From assembly GCA_022573655.1 (NCBI GenBank), contig JACZTO010000002.1, positions 1 through 64,000 of the forward strand: a stretch of 64,000 bases of DNA, in the 5' to 3' direction. Source of the stretch: Pseudomonadota bacterium (GTDB taxonomy: Bacteria; Pseudomonadota; Gammaproteobacteria; Steroidobacterales; Woeseiaceae). The notes under the pieces were generated by a model, which was not told the origin of the DNA, made no database searches, and worked only from the letters and a program-made list of their open reading frames with translations. Made by a program: the position numbers and the translations under genes. Below, piece after piece: positions 31,698 through 40,884 of the stretch (position 1 is its first letter; each line of letters begins with the position of its first letter).

Positions 31698-32966
31698 ATG
31701 AGTCTTTTTAGCAAGGCGAAGCAGGTGATTGCCGGCGGCGTCAATTCACCTGTTCGTGCTTTCGCAGCAGTAGGCGGCGATCCGATATTCTTTAAGAGCG
31801 CAAGCGGCGCATGGCTTGAGAGCGAGGATGGCCGCAAGTACATCGATTATGTCGGGTCCTGGGGGCCAATGATTCTTGGCCACGGACACCCGGCTGTCAT
31901 TGCTGCCGTAATCGAGACAGCAAAACAGGGTCTGAGCTTCGGCGCACCCTGCGTCCTCGAAACAGAACTTGCCAACAAGATTTGCGCCCTGATGCCGTCG
32001 ATCGAAAAAATACGCATGGTGAGCTCCGGCACCGAAGCGACCATGAGCGCAATTCGTCTCGCGCGTGGACATATCGGGCGCAACAAAATAATCAAATTTG
32101 AGGGTTGTTACCACGGCCATTCCGACTCTTTGCTGATCAAAGCAGGATCGGGAGCCCTGACGCTGGGAGTGCCGAGTTCGCCGGGTGTTCCGCCTGGCGT
32201 TGCACAGAACACGATCACCCTGACCTTTAACGACAGCGATGCAATTACCAGCGTGTTTGCGGAAATCGGTGAACAAATAGCCTGTGTCATCGTTGAACCG
32301 ATTGCCGGCAATATGAACATGGTTCCGCCCGAGCCGGGGTTTCTCGAGACGCTGCGTACGCTGTGCACTGACGCTGGCGCGATTCTTATTTTTGACGAAG
32401 TCATGACCGGATTCAGGGTCGCCAGGGGTGGTGCGCAGTCCGTGTTCGGTATCACGCCGGACCTGACCACGATCGGCAAGATTGTTGGCGGCGGTATGCC
32501 AGCCGCAGCGTTTGGCGGGCGTGCGGACATCATGGCAAGCATAGCGCCCGATGGCCCGGTCTATCAGGCCGGTACTTTATCCGGCAATCCAGTGGCCATG
32601 GCAGCGGGTCTTGCCACTCTCGAGCAGCTGGACGAACCCGGATTCTATGCAGCATTGGGCAAGAAAACCGCGCAACTGGTCGATGGTCTCGCTGCCGCAG
32701 CGCTGGATGCCGACATTCCGCTTGCGACGGAATGCCTCGGTGGTATGTTCGGCTTTGTATTTACAGAGGCCAGGTCAGTGCGACGCTTTGACCAGGTCGC
32801 GGCTGCAGATACAGACCGATTCAGGAAGTTTTTTCACGGCATGCTAAACGAGGGTGTGTATCTGGCGCCGTCGGCATTCGAGGCCGGCTTCGTATCCGCT
32901 GCACATGGCGACGACGAAATTGCCGCGACCATCACCGCGGCACGAAAGGTCTTCAACACGCTGTAA
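31698..32966 (+). CDS. hemL: Glutamate-1-semialdehyde 2,1-aminomutase
   Basis: PLP enzyme that makes 5-aminolevulinate for tetrapyrroles by the C5 pathway. Start [19 protein letters not shown], the [19 protein letters not shown] contact, [11 protein letters not shown] and the Lys-bearing [17 protein letters not shown] are intact. 422 residues, normal. It converges on the LON-domain gene with 17 bases between. Confidence 0.97.
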   Translation: MSLFSKAKQVIAGGVNSPVRAFAAVGGDPIFFKSASGAWLESEDGRKYIDYVGSWGPMILGHGHPAVIAAVIETAKQGLSFGAPCVLETELANKICALMPSIEKIRMVSSGTEATMSAIRLARGHIGRNKIIKFEGCYHGHSDSLLIKAGSGALTLGVPSSPGVPPGVAQNTITLTFNDSDAITSVFAEIGEQIACVIVEPIAGNMNMVPPEPGFLETLRTLCTDAGAILIFDEVMTGFRVARGGAQSVFGITPDLTTIGKIVGGGMPAAAFGGRADIMASIAPDGPVYQAGTLSGNPVAMAAGLATLEQLDEPGFYAALGKKTAQLVDGLAAAALDADIPLATECLGGMFGFVFTEARSVRRFDQVAAADTDRFRKFFHGMLNEGVYLAPSAFEAGFVSAAHGDDEIAATITAARKVFNTL

Positions 32967-32983
32967 GAGCGCAATCAATAATC

Positions 32984-33589
32984 TTATGGTCCGCGCACGC
33001 TGTCGAGCAGTTCATGGACGAGTTCCAATCGTGCACACGTATCACTGCTCTCCAGGCATTCCTGTTTTTGCTCAAGATCGATCGGCAGAATCTCAACAAA
33101 ACGATACGTTACCCAGACCGCATCGTCGAAATGCCGCTCCAGTGACTCGTACAAACGACCAAGATCGTCGAGTACGTTGCCGAGAATATGTGGCATCGCC
33201 CCGTATTCATCGGGCAGGGCCATGTCGGCTTCCGGTGGAATCAAGTCAATCTCGCCGATATTCAGGCCATCGTGCTGGCGCTCGCTGGACAGCAAGCGGA
33301 AGCGCTGCTCGCCCATCGCGGTAACGCCCAGGAGTCCGTCGCTGCCCTGGTACCAGTCCGATATCTGAGCCAGCGTACCAACGTCGAATGTGCTCGCCTG
33401 ACCCGCCTCCTCACCGTGCCGGATCAGGAGCACGCCAAAAGGTGTGTCGCTTTTCATGCATCTGCTGATCATGTCCAGATAACGAGGCTCGAAAATTCTG
33501 AGGGGCAGCGGGCCGCCCGGAAACAAAACTGTACTCAAAGGAAATAAAGGTATCTGCACACCAGGCAGTATAGATGCTAGAGCATCCAA
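32984..33589 (-). CDS. LON N-terminal substrate-binding domain protein
   Basis: 201 residues made only of the N-terminal domain of Lon: IPLFPLSTVLFPGGPLPLRIFEPRYLDMI and GVTAMGEQRFRLLSS. The AAA+ and protease parts are not present, which is normal for this stand-alone family. Role unknown; it may bind unfolded protein. It lies 34 bases after mpl on the same strand. Confidence 0.88.
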   Translation of the reverse strand: MDALASILPGVQIPLFPLSTVLFPGGPLPLRIFEPRYLDMISRCMKSDTPFGVLLIRHGEEAGQASTFDVGTLAQISDWYQGSDGLLGVTAMGEQRFRLLSSERQHDGLNIGEIDLIPPEADMALPDEYGAMPHILGNVLDDLGRLYESLERHFDDAVWVTYRFVEILPIDLEQKQECLESSDTCARLELVHELLDSVRGP

Positions 33590-33623
33590 TGGGCATGAAC
33601 GCGCTGTTGCGCGCGCAAGGAAT

Positions 33624-34994
33624 TCAGGCTCCGCGCGTCCGTTGCAAAAGCGCCGTCAAGGTCTGACGTGCTGACCCGAAGCCACCATTGCTCATGAAGA
33701 CAACCTGGTCTCCCGAGAGCACCCGTATCGACATGTCATTGACAAGTTTGTCGTAGTCATCGAACAGGCGCAGCTTACTGCCCAGTGCCGCTACGGAAGC
33801 ATCGAATTCGGCGCCCATGTCGTCCGGACGATACATCCAGATCAGATCGGCGCCTTGCAACGCATCTGCGAGCGTGTCGTTGTGGACGCCGAGTCGCATC
33901 GAATTGGACCGCGGTTCGAGTGCCACAACCACACGATGGCCTGGATAACGGTTTCTGACCGACTCGATTGTTCTGTAGATCGCCGTTGGATGGTGTGCAA
34001 AGTCATCGTAGATGGCGATATCTGCAACAGTCGCTGTACGTTCCATGCGACGTTTCACACCCTCGAACCTCGACAGGGCATCGACAGCTTTTCTGAATGA
34101 CACACCAACGGCCGATGCCGCAGCAACCGCAGCAAGAGCGTTTTCAAGATTGTGGGCACCGCCCATCTGCCAGCGTGTCTCTACTGTCGTGCCTGACGGA
34201 CTTCGCATACTGATTTGGCGCTCGACTTTGTCGGCAAAGTTTGCGGTCCAGTCTGCCTCGTCTTCGATGCCGAATGTTTCGACCGGAGTCCAGCAACCCA
34301 TATCGATCAGTCGCCGCAAATTCTCGTCGGCACGATTAACGATAACGCGGCCTTTGCCCGGCACCGTGCGCAGGAGTTGATGAAACTGCCAGAGGATCGC
34401 ATCAATATCCTTGTATATGTCAGCGTGATCAAACTCCAGATTGTTCAGAATTACCGTTTGCGGTCGGTAATGGACGAACTTGGCGCGCTTGTCAAAGAAA
34501 GCGGTATCGTACTCGTCAGCCTCTACCACGAAGAATTCTGATTCTCCGACTCGAGCAGATTCACCGAAATTCCCGGGAATGCCGCCAATCAGAAAGCCCG
34601 GGGCGAGGCCCGCATCTTCAAGAATCCAGGCAAGCATGCTCGCTGTTGTCGTTTTGCCGTGGGTCCCGGCAACGGCCAGAACATGTCGACCATGCAATAC
34701 ATTCTCGGCCAGCCATTGTGGGCCTGATGTGTAACGCTGTCGACGATCCAGCATGGCTTCGACAACCTCGACTCCACGGCTCATTACATTGCCGACAACG
34801 ACGCAATCCGGATTGAGATCAAGCTGCGCCGCATCAACACCCTCATGAATATCAATGCCGATTTTTTTGAGTTGCGTGCTCATGGGAGGATAGACGTTGC
34901 GATCGCAGCCCGTCACTTTGTGGCCCGCCGCCCGCGCCAGGGCGGCAATGCCGCCCATGAATGTTCCACAAATTCCTAGTATGTGTACGTGCAT
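33624..34994 (-). CDS. mpl: UDP-N-acetylmuramate:L-alanyl-gamma-D-glutamyl-meso-diaminopimelate ligase
   Basis: Murein recycling enzyme that joins recovered tripeptide to UDP-MurNAc. It starts MHVHILGICGTFMGGIAALARAAG, the Mpl form of the Mur ligase N-terminus, has the ATP loop AVAGTHGKTTTASM, VEADEYDTAFFDKR, EFDHADIY and the C-terminal IAIYDDFAHHPTAI typical of the family. 456 residues. It follows a small membrane-protein gene by six bases. Confidence 0.96.
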   Translation of the reverse strand: MHVHILGICGTFMGGIAALARAAGHKVTGCDRNVYPPMSTQLKKIGIDIHEGVDAAQLDLNPDCVVVGNVMSRGVEVVEAMLDRRQRYTSGPQWLAENVLHGRHVLAVAGTHGKTTTASMLAWILEDAGLAPGFLIGGIPGNFGESARVGESEFFVVEADEYDTAFFDKRAKFVHYRPQTVILNNLEFDHADIYKDIDAILWQFHQLLRTVPGKGRVIVNRADENLRRLIDMGCWTPVETFGIEDEADWTANFADKVERQISMRSPSGTTVETRWQMGGAHNLENALAAVAAASAVGVSFRKAVDALSRFEGVKRRMERTATVADIAIYDDFAHHPTAIYRTIESVRNRYPGHRVVVALEPRSNSMRLGVHNDTLADALQGADLIWMYRPDDMGAEFDASVAALGSKLRLFDDYDKLVNDMSIRVLSGDQVVFMSNGGFGSARQTLTALLQRTRGA

Positions 34995-35000
34995 GGGGTC

Positions 35001-35522
35001 TCAGGGCGTCTCGAGTGGATTCACAGCCAAATCCACATATATCTGAAAAAACAATGCAGCCAGCGCCAATGCAAGACCGAACAAAAAATGGCGATCGATT
35101 GCCCTGGAGATGATATGACCTTCGACGGGCACGGACCAGAGGAAGATCAGGAATACGATGTTGCCTGTCAACCCGGCACCAACAAGCGGAACAAGAATTA
35201 GATTGCCAGCCGCCATGGCGAATGTCAGCAACGCGCCACAACCGACTATCGCCGAGAGCGTCTGAATCGTTCGCTCAGCCTTGCCGCAAAAATTCAGGAT
35301 TGCCGCATAGCAGAGCAGTACGGTCACGCCTGTCAAAATGCCGACAATGAAGTCTTTCATGTCAAACCCTTCGATCATCAGAACAAACGCAATGCCGCTG
35401 GCCAGCCACAGAGCGACCGCCAAAGCAAAAACCACCGGCGATCGCGGAACTGCGTCCGGTCCCTTGCGCAGGCGAATGATGTCAAACCAGGTTTCGAGTA
35501 GAGCTCGCACGTGCACGATCAT
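35001..35522 (-). CDS. Small polytopic membrane protein, function unknown
   Basis: 173 residues with about five hydrophobic helices (near 30-50, 58-80, 90-118, 122-140 and 146-168). The layout recalls Yip1-type proteins, but I see no firm family motif. It lies six bases upstream of mpl in the same direction, so it is probably co-transcribed and may relate to peptidoglycan recycling. It starts 43 bases from the divergent rnd start. Confidence 0.7.
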   Translation of the reverse strand: MIVHVRALLETWFDIIRLRKGPDAVPRSPVVFALAVALWLASGIAFVLMIEGFDMKDFIVGILTGVTVLLCYAAILNFCGKAERTIQTLSAIVGCGALLTFAMAAGNLILVPLVGAGLTGNIVFLIFLWSVPVEGHIISRAIDRHFLFGLALALAALFFQIYVDLAVNPLETP

Positions 35523-35565
35523 CGCATGTTAGTCTCTGTTTCTGAATATCGATTGCACTTAACCC

Positions 35566-36639
35566 ATGCCCGATTACCTCCTCGTCGATCAACCCGACTC
35601 CATTACCGAAAATATTACAGGCCATGGCCAACTCGGTGTTGATACAGAATTCGTGCGCGAGAAAACCTATTTCGCACAGCTTTGCCTGGTACAGGTATCC
35701 ACGCCTGAGCAGATCTATTGCGTCGACCCGCTCACTGATAACAGCCAGGATAAATTCTGGCGGGAAATGCTGGCGAGCAGTTGGGTCGTACATTCGGCGC
35801 GCCAGGATATTGAGGTCGTACTGCAAACCGCCGGCGCGATGCCGCGAGAGATATTCGATACGCAAGTCGCTGCCGGCCTGCTCGGCTTCCCTGCGCAGAT
35901 GGGTTACGCCGGGTTGATTAAGGAATTGTTCGACATCGACATGGCCAAGACACACACACGCGCTGACTGGACACGGCGTCCATTGCCCGAGGCGTTTCTC
36001 CAGTATGCCGCCGAAGACGTGGAATACCTTTTGCCTGCTGGCGAGGCATTGGCCGAACGTCTGGACAAAGAAAGTCGTCTCGACTGGGCTAAGGAGGACT
36101 CGATGTTGCTACTGGATCCAGCCCTTTACGAAGTCGTGGGTAATCAGGCTGTAGAACGGCTTAAAGGCGCCAGAAATTTTCGCGGGCAAAAACGCGCGGC
36201 GGCGGTACGACTTGCACGATGGCGTGAATCCGAAGCCATTCGCCGCAATCGCCCACGGCAATGGATTCTTCGCGATAGCGTGCTGCTTGACGTCGCGTAT
36301 AACCTGCCCACGTCGGAAAAGCAGTTGGCCAGCATTGCGGGGCTGCCGTCCAAACTGGCTAAGCGGATTGGCAAACAGCTTCTGGATGAAGTCGCCGCGT
36401 CATCCGGCGATGATGACGACTATCAGCCGCCGAAACCGCCCGACGAGGCGCAAAAAGCGTTGCTGAAAGAAATGCAGGCCCAGGTCGCCGCATGTGCCAA
36501 TGATCTTGGGCTGGCTGCTGAAACCGTCGCGCCCAAACGGGAGTTGTCGGCCGTTATAGCCTCCGGCACTCGAGAATCGCGAGTCTTCAGTGGCTGGCGC
36601 GGGACGCTAATCGGCGAGCAGCTGATGGCATTTTTATAG
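35566..36639 (+). CDS. rnd: Ribonuclease D
   Basis: 3'-5' exoribonuclease that trims tRNA and other stable RNAs. DEDD exonuclease residues appear in LGVDTEFVREKTY (Exo I), WVVHSARQDIEVV (Exo II) and FLQYAAEDVEYLLP (Exo III); a helical HRDC domain follows (LLDVAYNLPTSEKQLASIAG). 357 residues, close to the 375 of E. coli. Its last six bases overlap the end of adk on the other strand. Confidence 0.94.
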   Translation: MPDYLLVDQPDSITENITGHGQLGVDTEFVREKTYFAQLCLVQVSTPEQIYCVDPLTDNSQDKFWREMLASSWVVHSARQDIEVVLQTAGAMPREIFDTQVAAGLLGFPAQMGYAGLIKELFDIDMAKTHTRADWTRRPLPEAFLQYAAEDVEYLLPAGEALAERLDKESRLDWAKEDSMLLLDPALYEVVGNQAVERLKGARNFRGQKRAAAVRLARWRESEAIRRNRPRQWILRDSVLLDVAYNLPTSEKQLASIAGLPSKLAKRIGKQLLDEVAASSGDDDDYQPPKPPDEAQKALLKEMQAQVAACANDLGLAAETVAPKRELSAVIASGTRESRVFSGWRGTLIGEQLMAFL

Positions 36640-37272
36640 CGCTTCCAGCAAACGCGCGTAGACCGTGTCGATCTCGCCTTCTGCGTCAATTGTCGTCAGC
36701 TTGCCGCGGTTGCGGTAAAAATCGATTAGCGGCTCGGTATTCTTGCGGTACACCTCGAGGCGATTGGCGATCGTCTCCTCATTGTCGTCTTCGCGTTGAA
36801 TCAACTCGCCACCCGCATTGGTGCACTCGTCCAGTTCTTCCTGCGAGGACGAATAGACGTTAAGGAGCTTCCCCGTCAATGAGCAGGTACGACGGCCGGT
36901 GAGGCGCTGCATCAGGACTTTGAAGTCGATATCCAGGAGCACCGCCGTATCAAGAGGCGTGCCGACCTGATCCAGCAAGTCGTCCAGATCCAGCGCCTGC
37001 TGTTTCGTACGTGGAAATCCATCGAGGATAAATCCCTCTCGAGCATCGGGCTGCGCGATGCGCTCGCTGATGATACCGAGCACGACATCATCAGGCACGA
37101 GATTGCCTGCATCCATAATGGATTTGGCTTTCAACCCGAACTGTGTGCTGGTCGCCACAGCTTCACGCAGCATGTCTCCGGTGGACACCTGCGGGATATT
37201 TTTGTCCGCCATCAACCTCTTGGCCTGAGTGCCCTTACCCGATCCGGGCGCACCCAGTAATACAATTCGCAT
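36634..37272 (-). CDS. adk: Adenylate kinase
   Basis: Interconverts 2 ADP with ATP and AMP. P-loop GAPGSGKGTQAKRL at residues 7-20, the AMP-binding STGDMLREAV, FILDGFPRTKQQA and the lid GRRTCSLTGKLLNVY are intact. 212 residues, the long-lid type. Convergent with rnd (6-base overlap) and divergent from the PPi-PFK gene, which has metabolic sense since both handle adenylate and phosphate energy. Confidence 0.97.
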   Translation of the reverse strand: MRIVLLGAPGSGKGTQAKRLMADKNIPQVSTGDMLREAVATSTQFGLKAKSIMDAGNLVPDDVVLGIISERIAQPDAREGFILDGFPRTKQQALDLDDLLDQVGTPLDTAVLLDIDFKVLMQRLTGRRTCSLTGKLLNVYSSSQEELDECTNAGGELIQREDDNEETIANRLEVYRKNTEPLIDFYRNRGKLTTIDAEGEIDTVYARLLEAL

Positions 37273-37406
37273 TTCTAAATTCTCTCTGGCTATGGCGGTC
37301 GTAAACCCGGTTCACGACCGGGCGAGGTACGCTACCGAGAAAGGACATTGAGGTCAATGCGGGGTATTCTCTCTCGCTTCAAAAGCAGGATCCGGGAATC
37401 AAGACC

Positions 37407-38669
37407 ATGTCTGCAAGGAATGCCTTTTACGCCCAGTCGGGCGGTGTTACGGCCGTCATTAACGTGACCGCTTGTGCCGTCATCGAGACCGCCCGCAAGC
37501 ATCCGAACAAAATCGCCAACGTCTATGCTGGACGTAACGGCATAATCGGCGCGCTAACAGAGGACATGATTGACACGAATAAGGAAAGTGCAGCGGCAAT
37601 ATCCGCACTCATGTATACGCCCGGCGGTGCGTTCGGTTCCGCACGCTACAAACTCAAAAGTATTGCGGAAAATCGCGCCCAATACGAGCGTCTGATCGAG
37701 GTTTTCAAAGCACACGATATTGGCTACTTTTTTTACAACGGCGGCAACGACTCTATGGATACCGCACTGAAGGTGTCGCAATTTTCGAAGACCATGGGTT
37801 ATCCGGTCACCTGCCTTGGCGTGCCCAAAACTGTCGACAACGATCTGCCAGTTACCGACAACTGCCCCGGCTTTGGCTCTGTTGCAAAGTACGTGGCGAT
37901 ATCGACTCAGGAAGCCGCGCTGGACGTCCTGTCCATGGCCAAGACTTCGACCAAAGTGTTCGTACTAGAAGTCATGGGTCGGCATGCAGGGTGGATAGCT
38001 GCAGCAGCGGGTCTGGCAGGCAAGAATCCCGAGGACGCACCGCACATCATTCTGTTCCCTGAAGTCCCGTTCCGGAAGCGCGACTTTCTGAAACGTGTGC
38101 GTGAGTGTGTCACGCAGCACGACTATTGCGTAATAGTCGTCAGCGAAGGCGCGCAATACGCAAACGGCAGATTTCTGGCCGAAGCGGGTACGCGAGATGC
38201 CTTTGGCCATGCGCAACTGGGTGGCGTAGCACCCGTAGTCGCCAATATGGTTCGCGAGAGTCTCGGCTACAAGTATCACTACGCTGTTGCCGACTATCTG
38301 CAACGCTCGGCGCGCCACATCGCTTCAGATGTCGACGTGAAGCAGGCCTATGCGGTAGGCAAGGCAGCAGTGCAATATGCCTTGCAGGGCAAGACAGCCA
38401 TCATGCCGGTCATCAAGCGTATTTCGAATTCGCCTTACCGCTGGAAGATTGAATCAGCGCCACTGGGCCGCATTGCCAACAAGGAAAAGATGTTGCCGCG
38501 CCGTTACATTCGCAAAGACGGCTTCGGCATCACCGAGGCGGGCCGCCGTTACCTTGAACCTTTGATCAAAGGCGAGAATTACCCTCCATATATCAATGGC
38601 TTACCGAAAACGGCCAAACTAAAATTCAAGCCGGTCAAGCCGCAGGTGGGCACAAAATTTATGGTATGA
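37407..38669 (+). CDS. pfp: PPi-dependent 6-phosphofructokinase
   Basis: Phosphorylates fructose 6-phosphate with pyrophosphate, reversibly. Residues that set donor choice point to PPi: Asp115 in GGNDSMDT, where ATP enzymes have Gly, and Lys141 in PKTVDNDL. PGFGSVAKYVA and MGRHAGW complete the active site. 420 residues, normal for this clade. The GGND box has Asn at the usual first Asp, seen by my recollection in some PPi clades. The H+-pyrophosphatase gene follows, a pairing known from methanotrophs, linking glycolytic flux to the PPi pool. Confidence 0.93.
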   Translation: MSARNAFYAQSGGVTAVINVTACAVIETARKHPNKIANVYAGRNGIIGALTEDMIDTNKESAAAISALMYTPGGAFGSARYKLKSIAENRAQYERLIEVFKAHDIGYFFYNGGNDSMDTALKVSQFSKTMGYPVTCLGVPKTVDNDLPVTDNCPGFGSVAKYVAISTQEAALDVLSMAKTSTKVFVLEVMGRHAGWIAAAAGLAGKNPEDAPHIILFPEVPFRKRDFLKRVRECVTQHDYCVIVVSEGAQYANGRFLAEAGTRDAFGHAQLGGVAPVVANMVRESLGYKYHYAVADYLQRSARHIASDVDVKQAYAVGKAAVQYALQGKTAIMPVIKRISNSPYRWKIESAPLGRIANKEKMLPRRYIRKDGFGITEAGRRYLEPLIKGENYPPYINGLPKTAKLKFKPVKPQVGTKFMV

Positions 38670-38670
38670 T
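38663..38670 (+). promoter_or_regulatory. Candidate extended -10 promoter for hppA
   Basis: TGG followed by TATGAT forms an extended -10 overlapping the pfp stop codon, 168 bases before the hppA ATG. No convincing -35 is seen, which extended -10 promoters can do without. Confidence 0.4.
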
Positions 38671-38684
38671 GCGCGGCCTGTCGC

Positions 38685-38730
38685 GGGCAGAACCTGTAAT
38701 TAAAGGGTTCGGGAGCGCTCGCTACTGCCC
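38685..38730 (+). ncRNA. Possible structured leader of hppA
   Basis: GGGCAG (38685-38690) can pair with CTGCCC (38725-38730), closing a region with an AACC/GGTT stem and a weak AGC/GCT stem, a small branched fold. It lies between the candidate promoter and hppA. It may be chance; no known riboswitch class is recognised. Confidence 0.25.
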
Positions 38731-38838
38731 TGAACAACAACAATGAGATTTAAACAAACGATGCCCGGACGCCTGTCTATTTGAATCGGCGATGGCGGCT
38801 TCGTTTGAATTTTCGCTACACAGTCTGGAGACAATCTG

Positions 38839-40884
38839 ATGACAAACGAGTTTGCCCTGTGGTTCTCGATCTTTGCGGGTGCACTCGCGATACTGTTCGG
38901 AGTATTTTCGACACGTTGGATCCTCAAACAACCTGCAGGCAACAGCCGCATGCAGGAAATCCAGGCCGCGATTCAGGAAGGTGCAAGTGCCTACATGAAT
39001 CGTCAATACCTCACAATAGGCATCGTCGGTGTCGTATTGTTCCTCGTAATTGGACTGACACCGGCAATCGGCTGGGCAACCGCGATCGGCTTCGCTATCG
39101 GCGCAATACTGTCGGCGCTTGCTGGTTACATCGGCATGTACGTTTCGGTTCGCGCAAACGTTCGCACCGCCGAAGCGGCAACAAAAGGCGTTAACCCGGC
39201 ACTCAACATCGCGTTCCGTGGCGGCGCCATCACGGGCATGCTCGTGGTGGGACTCGGAATCATTGGCGTTGCCGGTTACTACCTGATTCTGCGCAATTCA
39301 GGTGCCAGCGCTACTGACGCAACCCATGCGTTGATTGGTCTCGCTTTCGGCGGCTCGCTGATTTCCATCTTCGCCCGACTGGGCGGCGGTATCTTCACCA
39401 AAGGCGCAGACGTTGGCGCCGACCTCGTTGGCAAAGTCGAAGCTGGCATTCCAGAAGACGATCCACGCAATCCTGCCGTTATCGCGGACAACGTTGGTGA
39501 CAATGTCGGAGACTGTGCGGGAATGGCTGCCGATTTGTTTGAAACCTATGCGGTTACGATCATCGCCACCATGTTGCTTGGCGTACTTATCGCGGCGAAT
39601 TACGGCGCTAGCGCCATTGTGTATCCTTTGGTGCTCGGCGCTGTATCAATCGTCGCGTCTATCATCGGTACGTTTTTCGTTAAGACATCGGACGGCGGCA
39701 AGGTCATGGGTGCTCTTTACAAGGGCATGATCGTTGCAGGTGGTCTTGCAGCTATCGCGTTCTACTTCGTCACAGACATGATGTTCGCGGGCAACGCCGC
39801 TGCGATGAGCATCTACTATTCGACCCTGATCGGTCTCGGACTGACCGCGGCTTTGGTTGTCATCACCGAATACTACACCAGCACCGAATACAGTCCTGTC
39901 AGAACGATTGCTGCGGCGTCGCTTACGGGTGCTGCCACCAACATCATCGCCGGCCTCGGCGTATCGATGAAAGCGACAGCATTGCCCGTCATTGCCATTT
40001 GCGCCAGCATCTGGGGCGCATTCGCCCTAGCGCCGGCTGGGGTTGAATTGGGTGGCCTTTACAACATCGCGATTGCGGCAACAGCCATGTTATCAATGAC
40101 CGGTGTGATCGTAGCGCTCGATGCTTTCGGTCCAATCACGGACAACGCTGGCGGTATCGCCGAGATGGCCGAGCTGCCATCCGACGTACGCAAGATAACG
40201 GATCAACTCGACGCTGTTGGTAATACGACCAAGGCCGTAACAAAGGGCTACGCCATTGGTTCTGCCGCCCTCGCCGCACTCGTGCTTTTTGCTGACTACA
40301 CCCACGCGTTGGAATCGGCCGGCATCGACGCCGTGTTCCACCTCGACGAGCACATGGTCATCATCGGCCTGTTTATCGGCGGCATGGTGCCGTTCCTGTT
40401 TGCCGCGATGGCGATGGAAGCCGTCGGCCGCGCAGCGGGTGCTGTCGTAGAGGAAGTACGTCGCCAGTTCCGCGAGATACCAGGCATCATGGAAGGTACC
40501 GGCAAGCCTGATTACAGCCGTGCTGTTGACCTCCTGACAAAGGCCGCGATTAAGGAAATGATCGTGCCGTCACTGCTGCCGATCCTCGTGCCGCTCGCCG
40601 TTGGCCTGCTGTTGGGTCCGCAAGCACTCGGCGGATTGCTTCTCGGTACGATCATCACCGGCCTGTTCCTCGCTATCTCAATGACAGCCGGTGGCGGCGC
40701 CTGGGACAACGCGAAGAAGTATATCGAAGACGGTCACTGCGGTGGCAAAGGCTCGGATGCCCACAAAGCGGCGATCACAGGCGACACAGTCGGCGACCCG
40801 TACAAAGATACGGCCGGTCCTGCAATCAACCCGTTGATCAAGATCATCAACATCGTGGCACTCTTGATGGTTCCGCTGCTATAG
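38839..40884 (+). CDS. hppA: Membrane-bound H+-translocating pyrophosphatase, K+-independent type
   Basis: Pumps protons using PPi hydrolysis; very hydrophobic, about 16 helices, 681 residues. The PPi site is in [44 protein letters not shown]. The segment [16 protein letters not shown] has Lys where K+-dependent enzymes have Ala, a known marker of the K+-independent H+ pump. The late [14 protein letters not shown] and [22 protein letters not shown] motifs are intact. It follows the PPi-PFK gene, so PPi made in biosynthesis could feed both glycolysis and proton motive force. The end overlaps the opposite gene by six bases. Confidence 0.97.
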   Translation: MTNEFALWFSIFAGALAILFGVFSTRWILKQPAGNSRMQEIQAAIQEGASAYMNRQYLTIGIVGVVLFLVIGLTPAIGWATAIGFAIGAILSALAGYIGMYVSVRANVRTAEAATKGVNPALNIAFRGGAITGMLVVGLGIIGVAGYYLILRNSGASATDATHALIGLAFGGSLISIFARLGGGIFTKGADVGADLVGKVEAGIPEDDPRNPAVIADNVGDNVGDCAGMAADLFETYAVTIIATMLLGVLIAANYGASAIVYPLVLGAVSIVASIIGTFFVKTSDGGKVMGALYKGMIVAGGLAAIAFYFVTDMMFAGNAAAMSIYYSTLIGLGLTAALVVITEYYTSTEYSPVRTIAAASLTGAATNIIAGLGVSMKATALPVIAICASIWGAFALAPAGVELGGLYNIAIAATAMLSMTGVIVALDAFGPITDNAGGIAEMAELPSDVRKITDQLDAVGNTTKAVTKGYAIGSAALAALVLFADYTHALESAGIDAVFHLDEHMVIIGLFIGGMVPFLFAAMAMEAVGRAAGAVVEEVRRQFREIPGIMEGTGKPDYSRAVDLLTKAAIKEMIVPSLLPILVPLAVGLLLGPQALGGLLLGTIITGLFLAISMTAGGGAWDNAKKYIEDGHCGGKGSDAHKAAITGDTVGDPYKDTAGPAINPLIKIINIVALLMVPLL

